Shown in pieces: positions 17,899 to 25,277 of a stretch of DNA of 42,794 nucleotides; within the stretch, counting starts at the first letter, position 1; every line of letters begins with the position of its first letter. The notes under the pieces are model-generated. The model was given only the letters and a program-made list of their open reading frames with translations, had not been told where the DNA came from and did not search any database. The DNA lies in assembly GCA_946535435.1 (NCBI GenBank), contig CAMNDM010000031.1:1-42794 (forward strand), given 5' to 3'. This DNA is from Physcocola sp002396385 (lineage in GTDB: Bacteria > Bacteroidota > Bacteroidia > Bacteroidales > Paludibacteraceae). The translations under genes were made by a program, and so were the position numbers.

Positions 17899-19206
17899 AT
17901 GGGAAAAAGATTATTAACAATCGGCCTCCTATTCGCTGCTACAGTCAGTCAAGTTTCCGCAGCCTACACTTGTAAGAAGTGGTTTGATAAGACAGGAAAG
18001 ACTTGTAACGACTATGCTATTATTTTGATAGGAGGAACCGAAGAGCGGTTTATGCAAGAGGCCGCAAAGGCATACCAATATTTGATAAATGTTAAAGGTT
18101 GCAACAAAAATAAAGTCAGAATTTATGGCCAAGATGGTTTAGGTTGTGACTTTGATGGCGATGGAAAGAACGACAAGTGGGCTTCTTCCGCGGAGTTTTA
18201 TAGAGATCAGGCATTTGATTTCTTGAAAAATAATTCCACTACAAGCAACGACATTTTTATTACAGTTATCGACCATGGTGGTGTTGATAATATCTCGTTG
18301 TGGAATAGTTCTTTGACCGCTAAGTATTTGTCGGAAAAACTTTCAGCAACTAAGTTTAGAAAGGCGACTATCGTGCTTAGTGCTTGTTACAGCGGTTCGT
18401 TTATTGATGACATTAAACGTAATAATGTGACAATTGTTACTACGGCCCCTGCTAATCGTTATGGGTGGGGTACCAATGACGGAGATACTTTTTCTAGTCC
18501 TTTTTACGAGGCCTTGGCTGGGGGATATATTGGCAAGGCCAAAGTAAATGCCGACTATAATAATGATGGTACAGTATCTTATGAAGAGGCCTTTGTTTAT
18601 GCGAAAGACCACGATGGGAATTCTAAACCTACAAACGCAGCTGAAAGCTGGTACACCATTCCTCGTTACTGGTCTTCCGATACTCCTTGGCGTTTCTGCC
18701 GCGATACCGACTGGGGTGTGGTGACTCAGGGTTACCTCAATGGAACTGTGACTAAAGAAGCAATGTATTTGTTGATTGGTAATGGCACTATTGCAAAAGG
18801 CTCTAATGTGACTTTTAACAGCGGTAAGACCATTCGTCTGACCAAGGGATTTAAAGTTGCTCAGGGCGCTAAATTCCGTACCTCTCATTTCGACTGCGAG
18901 GCAGAGAAACGTGCGAACGAGGCCGAACTCCGCAAGTTCGAGATTGTTGACCAAGAGGTTGAACGTGAGAATGGCGCTGCCGACATCACGGTTTCTCCTA
19001 ACCCTTCTACCGGTCGCTATATCGTTACTTTGGGTGAGGTTGAGGCCGATGTCACTGTTCTGGATATGCAGGGCCGTGTAATCAGACATTTTGCTAATGC
19101 TTCTGGCGATTTCGAATTAGACATCACCGACTTCCCTAACGGCGTGTATGTGCTCGCTTTGAACTCGGCTAATTTCAAACTCACTCAGAAAATTGTGAAG
19201 TTCTAG
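17899..19206 (+). CDS. legumain-like (C13) cysteine peptidase with T9SS sorting domain
   Basis: 435 residues with a signal peptide (MGKRLLTIGLLFAATVSQVSA). The catalytic domain has the clan CD fold signature: a strand with NDYAIILIGG, then FITVIDHGG with catalytic His126, then IVLSACYSGSF with catalytic Cys163. A calcium-loop-like DYNNDGTVSYEEA lies further on, near residue 218. An extra beta segment is followed by a typical type A T9SS sorting domain over the last 75 residues (VSPNPSTGRYIV, VLDMQGRVIRHF, FPNGVYVLALNS, KIVKF). Predicted result: export, T9SS transport and display or release of a protease that, like legumains, may prefer Asn or Asp; specificity cannot be read here. The upstream fibre-like gene is in the same operon, and a hairpin terminator follows. 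Confidence 0.9.
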   Translation: MGKRLLTIGLLFAATVSQVSAAYTCKKWFDKTGKTCNDYAIILIGGTEERFMQEAAKAYQYLINVKGCNKNKVRIYGQDGLGCDFDGDGKNDKWASSAEFYRDQAFDFLKNNSTTSNDIFITVIDHGGVDNISLWNSSLTAKYLSEKLSATKFRKATIVLSACYSGSFIDDIKRNNVTIVTTAPANRYGWGTNDGDTFSSPFYEALAGGYIGKAKVNADYNNDGTVSYEEAFVYAKDHDGNSKPTNAAESWYTIPRYWSSDTPWRFCRDTDWGVVTQGYLNGTVTKEAMYLLIGNGTIAKGSNVTFNSGKTIRLTKGFKVAQGAKFRTSHFDCEAEKRANEAELRKFEIVDQEVERENGAADITVSPNPSTGRYIVTLGEVEADVTVLDMQGRVIRHFANASGDFELDITDFPNGVYVLALNSANFKLTQKIVKF

Positions 19207-19247
19207 AAAACGTCCGCTCAGACTGTTTTGTCTGAATGAAGTCTATA

Positions 19248-19286
19248 ACACCGCTGGTGGCTTATATGCTGCCGGCGGTGTTTTTT
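19248..19286 (+). terminator. intrinsic terminator after the C13 peptidase
   Basis: ACACCGC (19248-19254) pairs with GCGGTGT (19275-19281), with further partial pairing inside, and a T run follows to 19286. It overlaps the stop codon of the convergent gene. Confidence 0.8.
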
Positions 19287-20031
19287 ATTCTTCCTCTATA
19301 TTTCTGCCTGCTTCTTTCGAAGGGTAGTAGAGTAGGTCGACTCCGTCGCAGAAATTGAATGTTTTTGACAGACCGATGCGGTAAATCGGTAGGTATTGTT
19401 CTATGAACTTGCCTTTGAACAGGAAACCGTCTATTATTGCCTCGTCAGGGTTGTTTGGTTTTGACGGTCCAAACTCCTCTGAAAGATTGTTTGTCTGGGG
19501 AGAGCGCCTTTCTATTGTGCCTGATAGTTTTCTGGAAACATACTCTTTGTCAATGTTGATAAAGCCCGACAGCCGTGCCACCAGACACTCGGCACCATCT
19601 AACGAAATGGCCACCAGGGTCGACCCGTCTTTCGCCTGCCCTGCGAACACGATGTTCATTCGTCGGGTATCTGGGAAATACGGGCGGAAGAAGTCGCACA
19701 CTTTGAATATGAGCTGCTGGTAGTTGTAGACAGAGTTGCCATATTGGTTTTTCTCGTAGATAGAATAGGAAAAGGTGAGGTTACGCGTTATGATGCGCAT
19801 TTGTGGAGACAACTCTGCAAATTGAAGTATTCGGTTGTTGCATTGGATGTCTTTCCCCAACCTGTTCCAATATTGGCTTATCTTGTCCAAATTTCTGGGT
19901 GTTGAGTCGGCAGCGTATTGCTCGGTCAGCCCTACAAGGTCGTTTAGGGCCTTGCTTACGGGCTCAACTAATCGGACCTGGCTTTCCGGAGGTACGAATT
20001 TGCCGTCTATTATGATAGTTTTATGTGCCAT
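19285..20031 (-). CDS. cytoplasmic protein of unknown function
   Basis: 248 residues, start ATG 20031, no signal peptide and no membrane segment. The N-terminus (MAHKTIIIDGKFVPPESQVRL) could be a small beta hairpin. Residues 25-60 look helical, and a mixed alpha/beta part contains MNIVFAGQAKDGSTLVAISLDGAECLVARLSGF. The C-terminus is acidic (EAGRNIEEE). I do not recognise a family or an active site. It is monocistronic: it converges on the peptidase gene, and a -7-like element TATATTTG sits at 20122-20115 on the minus strand, 84 bases before the start. Confidence 0.7.
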   Translation of the reverse strand: MAHKTIIIDGKFVPPESQVRLVEPVSKALNDLVGLTEQYAADSTPRNLDKISQYWNRLGKDIQCNNRILQFAELSPQMRIITRNLTFSYSIYEKNQYGNSVYNYQQLIFKVCDFFRPYFPDTRRMNIVFAGQAKDGSTLVAISLDGAECLVARLSGFINIDKEYVSRKLSGTIERRSPQTNNLSEEFGPSKPNNPDEAIIDGFLFKGKFIEQYLPIYRIGLSKTFNFCDGVDLLYYPSKEAGRNIEEE

Positions 20032-20114
20032 AAGCTGTGTTTTTATGGTTAGTGCTAGACTTACACTTTCGCATAAAGTTTTGATATATTTGTGTTTGTC
20101 CTTTCAAGCTTTTA

Positions 20115-20122
20115 CAAATATA
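20115..20122 (-). promoter_or_regulatory. -7 element of the unknown minus-strand gene
   Basis: The minus strand reads TATATTTG here, 84 bases before ATG 20031. No TTG is found at the ideal 19-21 base distance; the nearest is at 15 bases. The assignment is therefore moderate. Confidence 0.45.
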
Positions 20123-20208
20123 GCATATTACAATTACCAAACCGCCTCTTGCCTGATAAATTTTTGATTAAAATTGAAAATAAATTACCATTTTTCAGAT
20201 AATATGTA

Positions 20209-20216
20209 TATCTTTG
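20209..20216 (+). promoter_or_regulatory. -7 element of a possible leader or small RNA
   Basis: TATCTTTG matches the -7 consensus, but no TTG lies at the proper distance upstream. A transcript from here would end at the terminator at 20403-20460, giving an RNA of roughly 240 bases. Confidence 0.35.
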
Positions 20217-20393
20217 TTTATAGATGTTGTTGCTGTTGTCTTTATTTTAGTGGCCGATGGCACCCATTTGATGTTTGACAATCCGAATACCTTGTATGAA
20301 AAGGTAAGTTGTTAAAACACAGTATTTACAATCTTTTATAATTAGTGCTCTTTGATGATGTTAGGACACCAAGGAGTGGCTTAGATTTTCCTA

Positions 20394-20465
20394 ATGGCTA
20401 CTATCAATAGGCAGGCAGAATTCAAACGTCTTTTGTTTCTGTTGCCTATTGATTTTTTTTCTTGA
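20394..20465 (+). CDS. putative 23-residue leader peptide overlapping a terminator
   Basis: ATG 20394 opens a 23-codon frame (beginning MATINRQ, rich in Leu and Phe near the end) that runs through the whole terminator hairpin and stops at TGA 20463-20465. In E. coli the pyrBI leader frame also runs through its attenuator. Against a real gene: AAGGAG lies 17 bases upstream, too far for a good ribosome binding site, and a closer promoter may drive the downstream gene. Confidence 0.28.
   Translation: MATINRQAEFKRLLFLLPIDFFS
20403..20460 (+). terminator. intrinsic terminator upstream of carA-carB
   Basis: ATCAATAGGCA (20403-20413) pairs perfectly with TGCCTATTGAT (20443-20453), and seven Ts follow. 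The long loop is U-rich. No annotated gene lies upstream on this strand, so it ends either a small RNA or an attenuated leader. Confidence 0.8.
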
Positions 20466-20633
20466 GAACTTGAAAATGATGGATATTACAGCTTTTGGCA
20501 ATTAGATGCCGCTAAAGTTATAAAATGTAATGTAGGGTGGTCTTCTCCTTTTAATCTGAAACTTGTTGGCGGTTGGCTGAATTATTCGGCGGTTATTTCG
20601 TGAGGTATATTTCATATTTCCGCAAAAAATTCC

Positions 20634-20641
20634 GAACTTTG
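20634..20641 (+). promoter_or_regulatory. probable proximal -7 element of the carA-carB fusion
   Basis: GAACTTTG followed by CA, one mismatch from TAnnTTTG, lies 26 bases before the start codon. The -33 region is not obvious. If used, it bypasses the upstream terminator. Confidence 0.45.
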
Positions 20642-20666
20642 CACGATTTTAGGTATTAAGAGAATT

Positions 20667-23600
20667 ATGCAAAATTACAAACCACTCAATTTGGTCCTCG
20701 AGGATGGGACTGAATTCAAAGGCTATTCTTTTGGTTACGATGCTCCAGTCGCAGGTGAAGTCGTTTTTAACACCGCAATGGTGGGCTATCCGGAAAGTTT
20801 GACTGACCCTTCTTATTCCGGGCAGTTGCTTACAATCACATTCCCTTTAGTTGGTAACTATGGTGTTCCTGCCGATGAACTCGACGAGAACGGTTTGTCA
20901 AAATATTTTGAATCGGAAAAAATTCAGGTCGCTGGCTTGATTGTTTCCGATTTTTCTTTTGAATACAGTCACTGTGAGGCTGTGCGAAATCTGGGCGACT
21001 GGCTTAAGTCGCAGAAGATTCCGGCCATCACCGGTGTCGATACCCGCGAACTGACCCGTATTGTCCGTGAAAAGGGTACTATGATGGGAAAACTGGTCTT
21101 TCCTGGCGAAGATATTCCTTTCGTTAACCCCGACGATGAAAACCAGGTGGCTAAAGTCAGCTGCAAAGAGGTCGTTACTTACGGTCATGGTAAGCATAAG
21201 GTTGTTTTGGTCGACTGCGGTGTGAAGAACAACATCATCCGCTGCCTGCTACGCCGCGATACCACTGTTACCCGTGTGCCTTGGGATTATGACTTCACGG
21301 GGCTCGAATACGAGGGTTTGTTCATCTCTAACGGCCCGGGCGACCCTAATTATTGCGACGCTACTGTCGCCAACATCCGCAAGTCGATGGAACTGAAACC
21401 CGAGACTCCGATTTTCGGTATCTGTATGGGGAACCAACTTCTTTCGAAGGCGGGTGGCGCTAAAGTGAACAAGTTGAAGTACGGACACCGTGGACACAAC
21501 CAGCCTGTGCAGTTGGTGGGCACTACCACCGCGTTCATCACTTCGCAGAACCATGGCTTTGCTGTCGATACCTCTACGCTTGGTGCTGATTGGGAGCCTT
21601 TGTTCGAAAATATGAACGATGGTACTAACGAGGGTATACAGCACAAAACCAAGCCTTACTTCTCGGCACAGTTCCATCCGGAAGCAGCTTCTGGCCCTAC
21701 CGATACCGAATTCTTCTTCGACGAGTTCGTAAAGGTGATGGACAAACCTGGCTACCGTCCGTTCTCTGATGTGCGCCGTAACGCGTTCCAGGGCCGCAAA
21801 CAGTACAAGAAGGTGCTCTTGCTCGGTTCGGGTGCGTTGAAGATTGGTGAGGCCGGTGAGTTCGACTACTCAGGATCTCAGGCGCTGAAGGCGATGAAGG
21901 AAGAGGGCATCAGCACTGTCCTCATCAACCCTAACATCGCAACTGTCCAGACTTCCGAAGGTGTTGCCGACAAAGTTTACTTCCTGCCAGTTACCCCCGA
22001 TTTCGTTGAGAAGGTTATCGAAAAGGAACGCCCAGACGGCATCTTCCTTTCTTTCGGCGGACAGACGGCGCTTAACTGTGGTGTAGCCCTCTATCGTAGC
22101 AAGGTACTTGAAAAATATAACGTACAGGTGTTGGGAACTCCGGTTCAGGCTATTATCGATACCGAAGACCGTGAAATCTTCAACGAACGTTTGTCTGAAA
22201 TAAATGTCAACTATATAAAGAGTGAGGCGGTTACCGACCTCGAAGGCGCTGTTGCCGCTGCCCACAAACTGGGCTATCCCGTCATCGTCCGTGCGGCTTA
22301 TGCGCTCGGTGGTCTCGGTTCCGGTTTCTGCGACGACGACGAGCAGTTGAAAGAACTGGTTGAAAAAGCGTTCACCTACTCTCCGCAGGTTTTGGTCGAG
22401 AAATCGCTCAAGGGCTGGAAGGAAATCGAGTACGAGGTGGTTCGCGACAAGTACGACAACTGTATCACCGTTTGTAACATGGAAAACTTCGATCCGCTCG
22501 GTATTCATACCGGCGAGTCTATTGTGGTGGCTCCTTCGCAAACCCTTTCTAACCACGACTTCCACCGCTTGCGCGAGTTGGCCATCCGCATCATCCGCCA
22601 CATCGGTATTGTGGGTGAGTGTAACGTGCAGTACGCATACGACCCTAACAGCGACGACTACCGTGTCATTGAGGTGAACGCCCGTCTGAGCCGTTCTTCG
22701 GCTTTGGCGTCGAAGGCTACGGGTTATCCGTTGGCATTTGTCGCTGCCAAACTCGGTATGGGCTACGGCCTTCCTGAGTTGAAGAACTCGGTTACCAAGG
22801 TGACTTCTGCTTTCTTCGAGCCAGCCCTCGACTATGTGGTCTGCAAAATTCCTCGTTGGGACCTTGGCAAGTTCCAGGGCGTTTCCCGCCTGTTGGGTTC
22901 TTCTATGAAGTCGGTCGGCGAGGTTATGGCTATTGGCCGCAATTTCGAAGAGGCTATCCAGAAGGGGCTCCGTATGATTGGCCAGGGTATGCACGGCTTC
23001 GTGGCTAACAAGCACCTGCATACCGACGAACTCGAGAAAGCCCTCTCGCAACCTACCGACAAACGTATCTTCTTCATCGCGCAGGCTTTGCACGAGGGAT
23101 ACTCTGTCGAGAAAATACACGAACTGACCAAGATTGATAATTGGTTCTTGCTCAAACTCGAGAATATCATTAAGCACGAGAAGGCTCTTGCACAGTACAA
23201 TAAGTTGGAAGAGGTGCCCGACGCTTTCTTGCGTGAAATCAAGACTCTCGGTTTCTCAGACTTCCAGGTGGCTCGTCTGGTGACCAAATGTCCGGACAAC
23301 GACCTCGACGATGTTGTGCTTGAAGTCCGCAAATACCGTAAGTCGCGTGGCATTGTTCCATGCGTCAAGCAGATCGACACACTGGCTGCCGAATATCCGG
23401 CCCAGACCAACTACCTCTACGTCACCTACGACGCAGTTGAGAGCGATATCAAGTTCGAGAACGACCATAAGTCGGTAGTGGTGCTCGGTTCGGGTGCTTA
23501 CCGTATTGGTAGTTCTGTCGAGTTCGACTGGTGTGGTGTCAACGCCCTCAACACCATCCGTAAGGAGGGTTACCGCTCGGTAATGATCAACTACAACCCT

Positions 23601-25016
23601 GAAACGGTTTCTACCGACTACGATATGTGCGACCGTCTCTACTTCGACGAACTCACCTACGAGCGTGTGATGGACATTCTCGACCTCGAGGCGCCTTATG
23701 GCGTGGTGGTTTCTACTGGCGGTCAAATTCCGAACAACCTGGCGGTTAAGTTGAGCAACGCCAACATCAACTTGTTGGGTACTCAGGCTGTCGACATTGA
23801 CCGTGCCGAAGACCGTCACAAGTTCTCGTCGATGCTCGACGAACTCGGTATCGACCAGCCTCGCTGGAAAGAGTTGACCACGCTGGAAGATGTCGATAAC
23901 TTTGTCGACGAGATTGGCTTCCCTGTCTTGGTTCGTCCTTCCTACGTGCTTTCGGGTGCGGCTATGAACGTCTGCTACGACAAGAGCCAGTTGAAGAACT
24001 TCCTGAAGATGGCCGCTGCAGTTTCTCAGAAGCATCCGGTTGTCGTTTCCCAGTTTATGACCCGTTGTAAGGAAATTGAAATCGACGCTGTCGCTAGCAA
24101 GGGCGACATCGTTTGCTACGCTATATCGGAACACGTTGAATTCGCGGGTGTCCACTCTGGCGACGCTACCACCCAGTTTCCACCACAGAAACTTTACGTC
24201 GAAACGGTTCGCCGTATCAAGAAGATTGCCGCACAGATTGCTGCTGCGCTCCACATCTCGGGTCCGTTCAACATCCAGTTCCTGGCCAAGGAGAACGAGA
24301 TTAAGGTTATTGAGTGTAACCTCCGTGCCTCACGTTCGTTCCCATTCGTTTCGAAGGTGTTGAAGATTAACTTCATTGAGTTGGCTACACGTGTTATGTT
24401 GGGCTTGCCGGTGGTTAAACCTGAAAAGTCGGCCTTCGATCTCGACTATGTGGGTGTTAAGGCGTCACAGTTCTCTTATGCCCGTTTGCAGCAGTCTGAC
24501 CCTGTTCATGGAGTAGACATGGCCTCTACGGGTGAAGTGGGCTGTATTGGTGACGATTTCAGCGAGGCTCTGCTCAAGTCACTCTTGTCCGTTGGATACA
24601 AAATGCCTCGTAAGAAGAAGGTGTTGGTCTCAAGTGGTGAGACAAAGTCAAAGGTCGATCTGCTTGACACTTGCAAGATGCTTAAGAACAATGGATACGA
24701 AATTTATGCTACTGCTGGTACTTACAAATTCCTTTGTGAGAACAGTGTGGGTAGTACTTTGGTCGGTTGGCCTGATGAGGTGGATGCTCCTCTTAAAGCT
24801 CTTGATATGATTGAGAACCAGGAATTCGACTTTGTGGTTAATATCCCTAAAAACAGTACACAGCGTGAGTTACAGAACGGATTCAAGGTACGACGTGCTG
24901 CTGTCGATTTCAATACTCCGCTATTTACCAATGCCCGTTTGGCGAGTGCCTTTATCCGTAGTTGTTGCGAAATGACTTTCAACGACATCAAGATAAAGAG
25001 TTGGGATGAGTATTAA
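20667..25016 (+). CDS. carAB: carbamoyl-phosphate synthase, glutaminase and synthetase fused in one chain
   Basis: One uninterrupted frame of 1449 residues. Residues 1-365 are CarA: the N-terminal domain (LVLEDGTEFKGYSFG, VFNTAMVGYPESLTDPSY) and the class I glutamine amidotransferase domain with nucleophile Cys253 in GICMGNQ and His337/Glu339 in FHPEA. A linker of about 20 residues (near GYRPFSDVRRNAFQG) leads into a complete CarB from about residue 380 (VLLLGSGALKIGEAGEFDYSG). It has two ATP-grasp halves and a C-terminal MGS-like domain. Bacteria usually encode CarA and CarB separately; the same order in one chain is known from eukaryotic CPS II/CAD. A frame error is unlikely because the linker is continuous and all catalytic residues are present. 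The second CarB in the window is similar throughout. No pyrB or argF lies nearby. Confidence 0.96.
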   Translation: MQNYKPLNLVLEDGTEFKGYSFGYDAPVAGEVVFNTAMVGYPESLTDPSYSGQLLTITFPLVGNYGVPADELDENGLSKYFESEKIQVAGLIVSDFSFEYSHCEAVRNLGDWLKSQKIPAITGVDTRELTRIVREKGTMMGKLVFPGEDIPFVNPDDENQVAKVSCKEVVTYGHGKHKVVLVDCGVKNNIIRCLLRRDTTVTRVPWDYDFTGLEYEGLFISNGPGDPNYCDATVANIRKSMELKPETPIFGICMGNQLLSKAGGAKVNKLKYGHRGHNQPVQLVGTTTAFITSQNHGFAVDTSTLGADWEPLFENMNDGTNEGIQHKTKPYFSAQFHPEAASGPTDTEFFFDEFVKVMDKPGYRPFSDVRRNAFQGRKQYKKVLLLGSGALKIGEAGEFDYSGSQALKAMKEEGISTVLINPNIATVQTSEGVADKVYFLPVTPDFVEKVIEKERPDGIFLSFGGQTALNCGVALYRSKVLEKYNVQVLGTPVQAIIDTEDREIFNERLSEINVNYIKSEAVTDLEGAVAAAHKLGYPVIVRAAYALGGLGSGFCDDDEQLKELVEKAFTYSPQVLVEKSLKGWKEIEYEVVRDKYDNCITVCNMENFDPLGIHTGESIVVAPSQTLSNHDFHRLRELAIRIIRHIGIVGECNVQYAYDPNSDDYRVIEVNARLSRSSALASKATGYPLAFVAAKLGMGYGLPELKNSVTKVTSAFFEPALDYVVCKIPRWDLGKFQGVSRLLGSSMKSVGEVMAIGRNFEEAIQKGLRMIGQGMHGFVANKHLHTDELEKALSQPTDKRIFFIAQALHEGYSVEKIHELTKIDNWFLLKLENIIKHEKALAQYNKLEEVPDAFLREIKTLGFSDFQVARLVTKCPDNDLDDVVLEVRKYRKSRGIVPCVKQIDTLAAEYPAQTNYLYVTYDAVESDIKFENDHKSVVVLGSGAYRIGSSVEFDWCGVNALNTIRKEGYRSVMINYNPETVSTDYDMCDRLYFDELTYERVMDILDLEAPYGVVVSTGGQIPNNLAVKLSNANINLLGTQAVDIDRAEDRHKFSSMLDELGIDQPRWKELTTLEDVDNFVDEIGFPVLVRPSYVLSGAAMNVCYDKSQLKNFLKMAAAVSQKHPVVVSQFMTRCKEIEIDAVASKGDIVCYAISEHVEFAGVHSGDATTQFPPQKLYVETVRRIKKIAAQIAAALHISGPFNIQFLAKENEIKVIECNLRASRSFPFVSKVLKINFIELATRVMLGLPVVKPEKSAFDLDYVGVKASQFSYARLQQSDPVHGVDMASTGEVGCIGDDFSEALLKSLLSVGYKMPRKKKVLVSSGETKSKVDLLDTCKMLKNNGYEIYATAGTYKFLCENSVGSTLVGWPDEVDAPLKALDMIENQEFDFVVNIPKNSTQRELQNGFKVRRAAVDFNTPLFTNARLASAFIRSCCEMTFNDIKIKSWDEY

Positions 25017-25036
25017 GTAGTTCTATTGATATAGAA

Positions 25037-25073
25037 AACGCTCCGATTGTACTTGAATCGGAGCGTTTTTTTT
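25037..25073 (+). terminator. intrinsic terminator after carA-carB
   Basis: AACGCTCCGATT (25037-25048) pairs perfectly with AATCGGAGCGTT (25056-25067), and a T run follows. Confidence 0.92.
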
Positions 25074-25225
25074 ATGGCTATTGTAGGCCGCTCTATGCGG
25101 GGTCTTGAATGGTGTGCCTGCTTTGTGGAGTAACGTGCCGTAAAACTGTTGACAAGGTTCAATGCGAAAGGTCTGTTGTTCCGCTGTCGTTATTCCTAGT
25201 GTAGTGCGTTACGCACATATACGAA

Positions 25226-25266
25226 AACAGGTATGGAAGACGCACTCCCATACCTGTTCCTTTTTT
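25226..25266. terminator. terminator hairpin serving the FadL-type gene
   Basis: AACAGGTATGG (25226-25236) pairs with CCATACCTGTT (25248-25258). Ts follow on the plus strand and TTTTCG on the minus strand, so it can end the convergent outer-membrane protein transcript. Confidence 0.75.
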
Positions 25267-25277
25267 GCTTTTTATGT

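Larger units (their letters stand above)
20032..20666. other. 635-base intergenic region upstream of the carA-carB fusion
   Basis: The left end holds the minus-strand -7 element of the unknown gene (CAAATATA at 20115-20122). On the plus strand there is a -7 match TATCTTTG (20209-20216), a 23-codon frame at 20394-20465, an intrinsic terminator (20403-20460) and, close to the fusion gene, GAACTTTG (20634-20641), one base off TAnnTTTG. The frame from 20184 to 20291 is open without a good start and may be a gene remnant; I cannot identify it. Confidence 0.6.

Noticed and set aside
20184..20291. Short open stretch in front of the carA-carB fusion, possibly a gene remnant
   Set aside because: No good start, fewer than 40 codons, and I could not relate the translation to any family, so it was not listed as a pseudogene.
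21870..24254. Long antisense frames (435 and 332 residues) under the carA-carB fusion, and a 328-residue one at 13471-14457 under carB
   Set aside because: They mirror the codon bias of carB and have low-complexity Arg/His/Val-rich translations without motifs.
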